Shown here one piece after another: positions 15,132 to 21,492 of a stretch of DNA of 21,492 nt. The notes below the pieces were generated by a model. The model was not told the origin of the DNA, did not search any database, and worked only from the letters and a program-made list of their open reading frames with translations. The stretch is from CBFIHN01 sp965662575. GTDB taxonomy: Bacteria; Pseudomonadota; Gammaproteobacteria; Francisellales; CACEW01. Location: NCBI GenBank assembly GCA_965662575.1, contig CBFIHN010000027.1:1-21492 (forward strand), read 5' to 3'. A program made the translations under genes and the position numbers. How positions within the stretch are numbered: the first letter of the stretch is position 1; each line of letters opens with the position of its first letter.

Positions 15132-17422
15132 TAGCCTGTCCTCCGTTGCTGAATCGTTGCTTGGAATGTGGCAATAATACTGAGTGCGACGGCAAAGACC
15201 ACCAAGACTTCACCCAGTGTATCAAAGGCGCGAAAATCAACTAAAATCACATTGACGACATTTCGACCATAAGCAGCCATGACACTATGGTTAAAGTAAA
15301 AGTGTTGCAGTGCTTTGCTCGGTGTGCTTTGTAGAACCCCAGCGAGTAAATCCAGAATCAACAGCCCGAGTAATACGGCGATGAGCAGCGCGGCTGTTTT
15401 CCGCAAGAGATGACCGGGTTGTGGATGATAGTGTAATTCATCATGACGTAAGACGATCACAAAAACAACCACGGTTAAAATCTCAACTAATAGCTGTGTC
15501 ATGGCGACATCCGCAGCACCTTGCATAATAAAAAATAAACTCGTGAAGAGGCCAATGACTGCCAGGGATAGCATGTTGCTCATAAAGCGCCAGCGCGCCA
15601 TTAAGGCCAGTATCGACGCTAAAATCACAATAAAAATGAGGGTGACTAGCAATTGGTAGATCACACTGCCATGTTCGGCAGTTATCTGTGTCATTGCAAC
15701 AAATTGTATTGGCCACATAGCAGAGGCGACAACAATCACCAGGGTGCCAAGCAGTAAGGCTAGGTGGGTTTGCACCGGCTGATCTGCCGTCTGTTTGGTG
15801 ATGCTTTGGCCCAGGGTGATGAGTTGTGCCAGTCGTTTTTCAAAGCCGTGCTGAAACCATCGCTTAGAGTAGTGCAAGCGGTAGTTGAGTCGATAAGTGA
15901 TGGCGGCTAATAAACCGCCGCTGGTCACTGTCAGCAAGCTTAATAAGCTGCTGCTCCACGTGGTTGGTGATAGCAGCTGCATGTTTGACTGTGTGCCGAT
16001 GCTGTTAACGGCAGCCGCCAGAAAGGTTCGGCCATCATGAATTAATAAATTGCCGAGTAAAATCACCAAGCATAAACCCAGTAAAGTCACAATCGATGGA
16101 TATAAAGGCTTATAATCAATGACATTATTGGGACGTTTGAAAATAAGGTTCAACAATAAAAATAAGGAAATGCCGGCAATTAAAATGCTGCCAACCATGC
16201 TACAAATTAGCATCACATAAGAGATTGAGCCGCTGGCAATTTTGACTTCATAGAGCATTTCTTTCATTGTAAAGCCAAATAATGGCGGTAAACCAGCCAT
16301 CGACAGAAAAATAATGCAGGAAAAAATTAACAAACCCGGGCGTTTTCTCAAAATACCCAACAGTTGTGGATAGTCGCGGGTGCCATACTCTTTATCAATC
16401 GTCCCAACTAAAATAAAGGCGGCTGCTTTATAGACACCGTGAAATAATAAAAAGAGGACCAAAGCTTCTAGTGTCAAAGCTTGGTTACTAGCTAAAAGAT
16501 AAAACATCAAGCCCAAGGCAAATAGGGTGGTGTAGGCAAGAATGGCTTTTAAGTCATGTTGCAACCAGCTTAAAATCGCTGATAACAGCATCGTCACTAA
16601 GCCAATCGTTGCTAGCGTCGTATACCAATAAGCGGTGTGGGCAAAACCGGGGTGAAAGCGCGCGAGTAAATAAATACCCGCATTGACCATGGTCGCAGAA
16701 TGCAGGTAAGCACTGACTGGGGTGGGGGCCTTCATAGCGCCAGGTAGCCAAAAATGAAAGGGAAACTGTGCTGATTTGCCCATCGCGCCGATGAGTAATA
16801 AGACAAATGGCCAAACTAATAATGGTGCTGGTGCTGATTTTAGCCAGGTTAAGTTGGCGGCAATTGACCACGATTGAGTCTGCTGATAGAGCAATAAAAA
16901 ACCGACTAGCATCAACAGGGCGCCAATCACCGAGATTAACATCGCATTTAACGCATTTTGATTAGCCTGGGCATCACGATAATGGAATTGAATTAATAAA
17001 TAAGATAAAACTGTGGTTAACTCCCAGGCGAGAAAAAGTACGATTAAATTATCCGTTAGAACCAACAACATCATACTCAAGCCAAACCACTGCATTAATA
17101 TGGTCAAACGTTTTTGCTCATCAGGTTTCATGTTGTGGGTGTAGACCGGTAAATAGCCAAAAATAGCGATACTAATCGCTGAAATTAATAGACTAAATAA
17201 CTTGGCAAGGCCATCAGTGTGGTACTGCCACTGAATATTCAGCGTTTGTGACCAGGTAAAAGGATGAAAAGAGATCAATGCTTCGCTATTGATCGACCAC
17301 AGCAATAACAGAAACCAATAGAGACAAATGATGCTGTAGCTGCTTTTTTTATACTTGGTTGAGATCAAACATGGCATGATTGCGCCAAGCAATCCATACC
17401 AAAGAATATCAATCATGATCAT
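15131..17422 (-). CDS. mnhA: Na+/H+ antiporter subunit MnhA/MrpA (763 aa)
   Basis: This is the largest subunit, homologous to NuoL, and the presumed route for protons and possibly Na+. About 20 hydrophobic helices are seen. Landmarks include LIVLFLAWELTTVLSYLLI with the conserved Glu, GAMGKSAQFPFHFWLPGAMK with the conserved Lys, and APTPVSAYLHSATMVNAGIY. The C-terminal extension carries the MbhD/MbhE-like parts: GAADVAMTQLLVEILTVVVF and NVVNVILVDFRAFDTLGE. This is a full-length MrpA, not a MrpA-MrpB fusion. ATG 17422 is taken; ATG 17416 is a close alternative, and neither has a strong ribosome binding site. It is the first gene of a complete seven-gene operon, so the cell likely faces alkaline, Na+ or bile-type stress (inference). 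Confidence 0.96.
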   Translation of the reverse strand: MIMIDILWYGLLGAIMPCLISTKYKKSSYSIICLYWFLLLLWSINSEALISFHPFTWSQTLNIQWQYHTDGLAKLFSLLISAISIAIFGYLPVYTHNMKPDEQKRLTILMQWFGLSMMLLVLTDNLIVLFLAWELTTVLSYLLIQFHYRDAQANQNALNAMLISVIGALLMLVGFLLLYQQTQSWSIAANLTWLKSAPAPLLVWPFVLLLIGAMGKSAQFPFHFWLPGAMKAPTPVSAYLHSATMVNAGIYLLARFHPGFAHTAYWYTTLATIGLVTMLLSAILSWLQHDLKAILAYTTLFALGLMFYLLASNQALTLEALVLFLLFHGVYKAAAFILVGTIDKEYGTRDYPQLLGILRKRPGLLIFSCIIFLSMAGLPPLFGFTMKEMLYEVKIASGSISYVMLICSMVGSILIAGISLFLLLNLIFKRPNNVIDYKPLYPSIVTLLGLCLVILLGNLLIHDGRTFLAAAVNSIGTQSNMQLLSPTTWSSSLLSLLTVTSGGLLAAITYRLNYRLHYSKRWFQHGFEKRLAQLITLGQSITKQTADQPVQTHLALLLGTLVIVVASAMWPIQFVAMTQITAEHGSVIYQLLVTLIFIVILASILALMARWRFMSNMLSLAVIGLFTSLFFIMQGAADVAMTQLLVEILTVVVFVIVLRHDELHYHPQPGHLLRKTAALLIAVLLGLLILDLLAGVLQSTPSKALQHFYFNHSVMAAYGRNVVNVILVDFRAFDTLGEVLVVFAVALSIIATFQATIQQRRTG

Positions 17423-17446
17423 GTGTTGGTTATCTTGTCGGGAGCC

Positions 17447-17476
17447 AGTCTAGCAATAGTTGGGTTATTTAGGCAA
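17447..17476 (-). promoter_or_regulatory. Candidate promoter of the mnhABCDEFG operon
   Basis: On the minus strand TTGCCT (17471-17476) and TAGACT (17447-17452) are separated by 18 bases, each matching four of six consensus positions. The position is about 25 bases upstream of the mnhA start. Moderate support only. Confidence 0.35.
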
Positions 17477-17486
17477 TGTGTTGGGG

Positions 17487-17533
17487 TTTTTCGTCTAGCT
17501 ATTGCTCGCTATAAACCAGCTTGCAACAGTCCC
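17487..17533 (+). repeat. MITE copy C, right-hand fragment
   Basis: This 47-bp segment matches the right part of the MITE family: TTTTTCGTCTAGC, TATTGCTCGCTATAAACCAG and the intact tip TTGCAACAGTCCC (17521-17533). It is the best-preserved right tip in the window. The left half is missing or too diverged to see; TTTAGGCA at 17468-17475 may be a trace of it. No 5-bp direct repeat could be identified. It lies in the divergent mnhA/typA intergenic region. Confidence 0.7.
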
Positions 17534-17622
17534 AAATAGGATGCAGGATAAAAGACATAAGGGCCTTTGGCGGGATAATTTATTTCACTTATCGATATTG
17601 AATGACTTCTAATCGCCTTTTT

Positions 17623-17631
17623 TGCTACACT
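17623..17631 (+). promoter_or_regulatory. Extended -10 promoter candidate for typA
   Basis: TGCTACACT fits the extended -10 pattern (TGn followed by TACACT at 17626-17631). No good -35 box is present, as is common for extended -10 promoters. The predicted transcript starts near 17638, about 24 bases before ATG 17662. Confidence 0.4.
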
Positions 17632-17661
17632 CTGCAGCCAATCATTTCAAAACACTCACAG

Positions 17662-19485
17662 ATGATCCAGCCCCATAAAATCCGTAATATTGCCATTATT
17701 GCTCATGTTGACCATGGTAAAACCACCTTGGTTGATCAGTTATTGCAACAGTCTGGCACCTTAAATCAACGTGGCCCGCAAGCTGATCGAGTGATGGATT
17801 CCAACGATTTGGAGAAGGAGCGAGGTATCACCATCCTCTCGAAAAACACCGCGATTGATTGGCAAGATTACCGAATCAATATTGTTGACACCCCCGGTCA
17901 TGCCGATTTTGGTGGAGAAGTTGAACGCATTTTATCGATGGTTGACTCGGTGTTGCTACTCGTTGATGCGGTTGATGGGCCGATGCCGCAAACGCGTTTT
18001 GTGACCCAGAAAGCTTTTGCACAGGGGTTACACCCAATCGTGGTCATCAATAAAATTGACCGTCCAGGCGCACGTCCGGATTGGGTGGTTGATCAAGTAT
18101 TTGACCTGTTTGATCGGTTGGGCGCAACGGACGAGCAGCTCGATTTTCCAATTATTTATGCGTCTGCACTCAATGGTTTTGCCAAATTGTCACTTGATGA
18201 CACAAGCGATAATATGCAACCACTATTTGAAGAAGTGGTCTCACGTGTTCAGCCCCCCGCTGTTGATTTGGACGGCCCTTTGCAAATGCAAATCTCGGCG
18301 CTGGATTATTCAACTTATGTCGGGACCATTGGTATTGGTCGTGTTACCCGAGGGAGTATTCGCACCAATATGCCGGTAGCGATTGTTGATCTTGATGGTG
18401 GCAAGCGCCAAGGTAAGATTTTACAGGTATTAGGGCATTTGGGCCTTGAGCGCTATGAAGTGCCAGAAGCTTCCGCTGGTGATATTATTTGTATCACTGG
18501 TATTGATGGTCTGGGTATTTCCGATACCATTTGTGATCCCAAGCAGATTGACGCACTACCTGCATTAACGGTTGATGAACCGACAATTAGTATGACATTC
18601 CAAGTCAATAATTCGCCATTTGCAGGGAAAGAAGGTAAGTTTGTCACCTCCAGGAATTTGCGTGATCGCTTGGCGCGCGAATGTATTCATAATGTCGCAT
18701 TGCGGGTTGAAGAAACCGATGATCCAGACAAGTTTAAAGTCTCTGGTCGTGGTGAATTGCACTTGTCTATTCTACTGGAGAATATGCGCCGTGAGGGTTA
18801 TGAACTGGCGGTTTCGCGCCCGGAAGTGATTATCAAAGAAGTCGATGGGGAAGAACAAGAACCCTATGAGTCAGTCACCATCGATGTCGAGGCCGAGCAC
18901 CAAGGTTCGATCATGGAACAAATGGGCTTGCGTCAGGGTGAGTTAAAAAATATGGTGCCCGATGCCTCGGGTCGTATTCGTCTTGACTATCTCATTCCCG
19001 CGCGCGGTTTAATTGGTTTTCATAGTGAGTTTTTGACCCTAACCTCTGGCTCTGGCATTTTAACGCATGTATTTGATCACTACGGACCGAAGAAAAAATC
19101 GATTGCCAATCAGCGTCAGCGTGGGGTGCTCATTTCCAACGGTATGGGGGCGGCAGTGGGCTTTGCGCTCTTTAATCTCCAGGAGCGTGGTCAAATGATT
19201 ATCACGCCACAAACCGAGGTCTATGAAGGCATGATTGTCGGTATTCATTCGCGCAATAATGACTTGGTTGTCAACGTGTTAAAAGCGAAGCAATTGACCA
19301 ATGTCCGCGCCTCAGGAACCGATGAAAATATTCAATTAACGCCGCCCTTAAAATTGACCTTAGAGCAAGCATTAGAGCTGATTAACGATGATGAGTTGGT
19401 TGAGATCACCCCAGACAATATTCGTCTGCGTAAAAAGTTTTTAAAAGAACATGAGCGTAAGCGGGCAAATCGAGCATCAATATGA
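17662..19485 (+). CDS. typA: Ribosome-associated translational GTPase TypA/BipA (607 aa)
   Basis: This GTPase of the EF-G family acts in ribosome assembly and stress or cold adaptation. The G motifs are clear: AHVDHGKTTL (G1), ERGITI (G2), DTPGHADFGGEV (G3) and NKIDRPGARP (G4). The EF-G-like domains follow, and the BipA-specific C-terminal domain contains GVLISNGMGAAVGFALFNL and ends ELVEITPDNIRLRKKFL plus a basic tail. The start ATG 17662 gives the conserved N-terminus MIQPHKIRNIAI and exactly the E. coli length (607). An in-frame extension to 17602 would run through the likely promoter. It stands alone, divergent from mnhA and followed by a strong hairpin. Confidence 0.97.
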   Translation: MIQPHKIRNIAIIAHVDHGKTTLVDQLLQQSGTLNQRGPQADRVMDSNDLEKERGITILSKNTAIDWQDYRINIVDTPGHADFGGEVERILSMVDSVLLLVDAVDGPMPQTRFVTQKAFAQGLHPIVVINKIDRPGARPDWVVDQVFDLFDRLGATDEQLDFPIIYASALNGFAKLSLDDTSDNMQPLFEEVVSRVQPPAVDLDGPLQMQISALDYSTYVGTIGIGRVTRGSIRTNMPVAIVDLDGGKRQGKILQVLGHLGLERYEVPEASAGDIICITGIDGLGISDTICDPKQIDALPALTVDEPTISMTFQVNNSPFAGKEGKFVTSRNLRDRLARECIHNVALRVEETDDPDKFKVSGRGELHLSILLENMRREGYELAVSRPEVIIKEVDGEEQEPYESVTIDVEAEHQGSIMEQMGLRQGELKNMVPDASGRIRLDYLIPARGLIGFHSEFLTLTSGSGILTHVFDHYGPKKKSIANQRQRGVLISNGMGAAVGFALFNLQERGQMIITPQTEVYEGMIVGIHSRNNDLVVNVLKAKQLTNVRASGTDENIQLTPPLKLTLEQALELINDDELVEITPDNIRLRKKFLKEHERKRANRASI

Positions 19486-19784
19486 TCGGAGTTTCGCGGT
19501 GGCGAAGCTCCTTCCCGAGATAAAGTTTCGCCTACGCTAAGTAAATTAGCATCCACGGTGATTCAGGGTGAGAGATTCCGCTCTCGCCCTTAAAACCCAC
19601 ATCGGCAAAGCGTTTTCGCACAAAGTGGGAAAGTCCTATATGAATTAAAACGCGAATGATAGACATGCTTTTCGGCTTTGATAAATTGGAAGAAGAAACC
19701 ATCAGAGACCCTTTCTACGGAAGCCCATCTTTTCTTTATTATTTCGTTTCCATCTATAGAATCCCACATATTGGGATTCGAATA
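19486..19784. other. Structured gene-free region between typA and the second ATPase gene
   Basis: No convincing gene is seen in these 299 bases; the frame from 19656 has no recognisable homology and runs into the MITE. Several stem-loops occur besides the one after typA. GGGTGAGAG (19566-19574) pairs with CTCTCGCCC (19581-19589), a 9-bp stem with one wobble pair followed by TT. GAATCCCA (19759-19766) pairs with TGGGATTC (19772-19779), a perfect 8-bp stem with a CATAT loop. The density of dyads suggests terminators, decayed repeats or a small RNA; which of these is unknown. Confidence 0.4.
19488..19511 (+). terminator. typA: Hairpin directly after typA, probable terminator
   Basis: GGAGTTTCGC (19488-19497) pairs with GCGAAGCTCC (19502-19511) in a 10-bp stem with one G-U pair and a 4-base GGTG loop. 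It begins three bases after the typA stop. The following TTCCCGAG is not a true T-run, so termination may be incomplete or rely on other signals. Confidence 0.5.
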
Positions 19785-19813
19785 TTGGCATTCGATGTGT
19801 CGAGGGGTATAAT
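19785..19813 (+). promoter_or_regulatory. Strong promoter of the second ATPase gene, now cut from its gene by MITE B
   Basis: TTGGCA (19785-19790) and a perfect TATAAT (19808-19813) are spaced by exactly 17 bases. A 6-bp dyad (TCGAAT 19778-19783 and ATTCGA 19790-19795) is centred on the -35 box and may be an operator. The MITE begins at the very next base after TATAAT, and ATAAT is its target duplication. Before insertion, the -10 box would have been 28 bases from the ATPase start codon. Transcription could still start inside the MITE. Confidence 0.6.
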
Positions 19814-19953
19814 GGGCTGTTCCAAGCTAGTTTATAGCGAGCAATAGCTAGACGAAAAAAATTAAAAAAGCGGTGTTTATGCCTAATAAATGAGCGGGGT
19901 TTCATTTCTTTCAACGACGTTAGTGCCGCTAGAAATTGGTTTGCAACAGTCCC
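19814..19953 (-). mobile_element. MITE copy B (140 bp) with 5-bp target duplication ATAAT
   Basis: This copy is in reverse orientation relative to A and C. Its right tip TTGCAACAGTCCC (19941-19953) is intact; its left tip GGGCTGTTCCAA (19814-19825) has one base missing and one changed. The flanks carry the perfect direct repeat ATAAT (19809-19813 and 19954-19958). The ends are imperfect inverted repeats over about 35 bases, sharing TTT.TAGCG and GCA.TA patterns inside the tips. It has no coding capacity. It separates the promoter at 19785-19813 from the ATPase gene and becomes its 5' leader. Confidence 0.85.
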
Positions 19954-19985
19954 ATAATGACACTAAATTAGCAGAGGTCAGCAGA

Positions 19986-20879
19986 ATGCCAACATTATTT
20001 CCAAGTGGTATTGCCTATGGTATGGCTTTTTATGATCGTAGTAATGAGCGAAGAAACCTTAAAAAAGCAATAGACAATAACATTCATACAACGCTTACTG
20101 CGCCAAGAAGGTTCGGGAAAACGTCTCTAATGAGAAAGGTCATAGAGGACAACAAGTATCCATTTGTATGGATTGATATGATGGCTTTTACCTCTAGAGA
20201 ACAGGCTGAAGAGCAAATACTACAACATGTTGCGCAATCAGTCGTTAAAATTGGCGGCACAGAAGAAAGAATAAAACAGCTAGCTAAAAAATTCCTTAGC
20301 TATTTAAAGCCTGAAATAGTAGCTTCTGTCGTCAATACCGTCAGCTTAAAACTTACTTTAGCAAAACCTGAGGACAAACCGGTAGACTTTATCACTACCT
20401 TGCTAATCAATTTAGATTCTATAGCCCAAACCGCAAATCAGAGGGCTGTTTTTGTTTTTGATGAATTTCAGGAAATAATACATTTAGAAGATGTTGGCAA
20501 TAATGCTTTTCAAGGAGCAATAAGGCATGCAGTAGAGCAGTCACAAAACGTGACTTATATTTTTTCTGGTAGCAAGCAAGAGACACTAAGAAGTTTATTT
20601 ACTGGCAAAAAAAGCCCATTATATGAGCTATGTAGTTTATTCTCTTTGTCTCTTATCCCAGAAGAGTTTTATAAACAATATCTTAAAGAAGTGTCTACTC
20701 ACCGTTGGTCTAGGGATATAGGTGAGGCAAGTATTAATAGAATACTGCATCACTCAGCCTGTTACCCAAAATATGTAAACTCAATTTGTCAGGCGTTATG
20801 GGCCTCTGAAGAAGAGCCAACGGTAGAATTGATAGATAAGCTTTGGGAAGATTTTATGTTTATAGAAGTTACGCATTGA
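19986..20879 (+). pseudogene. COG1672-type AAA+ ATPase paralogue, C-terminally truncated (297 aa)
   Basis: This is a paralogue of the gene at 1105, with Walker A APRRFGKT (about residues 39-46), Walker B AVFVFDEF (about 154-161), sensor-1-like IFSGSKQ (192-198) and the lid motif CYPKYVNSICQ. ATG 19986 is chosen by alignment with the first paralogue and by AGAGG upstream; the frame also reads back into MITE B to ATG 19890, which is not a real start. Similarity continues to LWEDF (AWRDY in the other) and then the frame ends after seven more residues, at the junction with a transposase gene. About 85 residues, including the winged-helix region, are missing. The ATPase core is intact, so a truncated protein could still be made, but the DNA- or partner-binding end is lost. 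Confidence 0.75.
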
Positions 20880-21492
20880 CGGCGGGTTGAAATTGTGGGT
20901 GCAGTCTTTTCATTGTTGGGGCAAAGCTTTTGATAAAGTTAGCAATGACTTCATTAAACAATTCTCTACGCAATGCATAGCAGTTAGTAAGGACTTCAGT
21001 TACCTTTAGGCGTTGCAATTCAACGTAACCACAGATAGCGGCGAATAGGTGGTTTTTTACAGCAGTCTTTCCGCGAACTTGAAAACTCTCGATATTGCAT
21101 ACCTGCTTAATGGTTCTGTGATATTGTTCAATTTGCCAGTGTTGTGCATGAGTCGCAGTGAACTTAGCTTCATCAAAGGTCTCTAAAGGGTCGTCATCCA
21201 TAGGCTCAGTGTTTTCTGGCAAGTGTACCGCGTAGTGGCGCAACTGGTCTTTTAGCCGCGTCCTGAAAACCTTTACTTGCCCAAAGTCACGAAGCCATAC
21301 GGACAGCCCATCACCTGGAATATCGAGTGTCTGCACCTGAACCCAGGAGCCTTTCTCTGCAGAAACAAGGCGATTACTCTCTAGTCCAAAAAGAAATCCA
21401 AGCTGATGGTTTTTTACCCACTTTAGATTCTTTACACAGCTATCGCTGCGAGCCATGGAGGCCGCAGGCCAAGGCGAGTAGACCCGAATAGC
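20869..21492 (-). mobile_element. C-terminal part of an IS701/IS4-like DDE transposase (5' end outside window)
   Basis: The frame is open to the window edge, giving 207 visible residues. DSCVKNLKWVKNHQLGFLFG followed by ESNRLV resembles the second catalytic Asp region (DSWYsS.eNL.fi...FVFAlKsNR). WQIEQYHRTIKQVCNIES is the catalytic-Glu region with its Y-x-R and downstream Lys (W.vE.yHr.lKQ). The residues just before DSCVKNL do not fit the family well, so an upstream frameshift is possible. The stop codon (20869-20871) lies inside the end of the ATPase frame, an 11-base overlap. No terminal repeat could be placed, so the element's edge is not resolved. Confidence 0.7.

Noticed and set aside
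19656..19847. 63-codon plus-strand frame and an overlapping 70-codon minus-strand frame between typA and the second ATPase
   Set aside because: Neither shows recognisable motifs; the plus-strand frame ends inside MITE B and the region is full of hairpins. Treated as non-coding.
1..21492. CRISPR array, tRNA or rRNA genes, prophage or integrase attachment site
   Set aside because: No regularly spaced short repeats, cloverleaf-like sequence, rRNA segment or integrase gene could be seen on either strand.

Overview
The window looks like a chromosome segment from a gammaproteobacterium of moderate to low GC. The support is an E. coli-like 264-residue ThyA, a 607-residue TypA/BipA, Fmt, a DeaD-type helicase, a UspE-like tandem stress protein and a complete seven-gene Mnh/Mrp antiporter operon. 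The sequence alone does not settle the genus. The many insertion-sequence and miniature-element remnants suggest a genome with active or recently active transposition.

Layout. Bases 1-2487 are an accessory edge. They hold the 3' end of a large unidentified gene (toxin- or effector-like tail), an internally deleted IS3-family remnant, and a COG1672-type AAA+ ATPase bracketed by 33-bp inverted repeats. Bases 2488-5691 hold a PAP2 phosphatase convergent with a minus-strand thyA - retropepsin-like protease - fmt operon. The two units are separated by a miniature element (MITE A). Bases 6130-9486 carry a DeaD-type helicase, a convergent Ca2+/Na+ exchanger and a divergent UspE-like gene. Bases 9526-11716 are a minus-strand pair, an EamA-type exporter followed by an ATP-grasp ligase. 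Bases 11794-17422 are mnhABCDEFG, read from high to low coordinates with overlapping genes. Bases 17662-19485 are typA. Bases 19486-21492 are a second accessory edge: structured non-coding DNA, a strong promoter, a MITE (copy B), a second, C-terminally truncated ATPase paralogue, and an IS701/IS4-like transposase fragment running off the window.

How it works together. The core genes serve translation (Fmt, TypA, DeaD), dTMP synthesis (ThyA), cation and pH homeostasis (Mnh complex, CaCA exchanger) and stress (UspE-like). The most unusual signals are at the edges and in the intergenic DNA. A roughly 113-140 bp non-coding element has GGGACTGTTGCAA-type terminal inverted repeats, and two complete copies are each flanked by a different perfect 5-bp direct repeat (TTTAT; ATAAT). 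Copy A lies exactly where two convergent genes once overlapped and now supplies the last codons and stop of both. Copy B sits immediately downstream of the -10 box of the second ATPase gene. The two ATPase paralogues share N-terminal layout, and their putative promoters both carry dyads. Only the first keeps its C-terminal winged-helix region, and only the first is enclosed by inverted repeats built from TACGCAA/TTGCGTA units.
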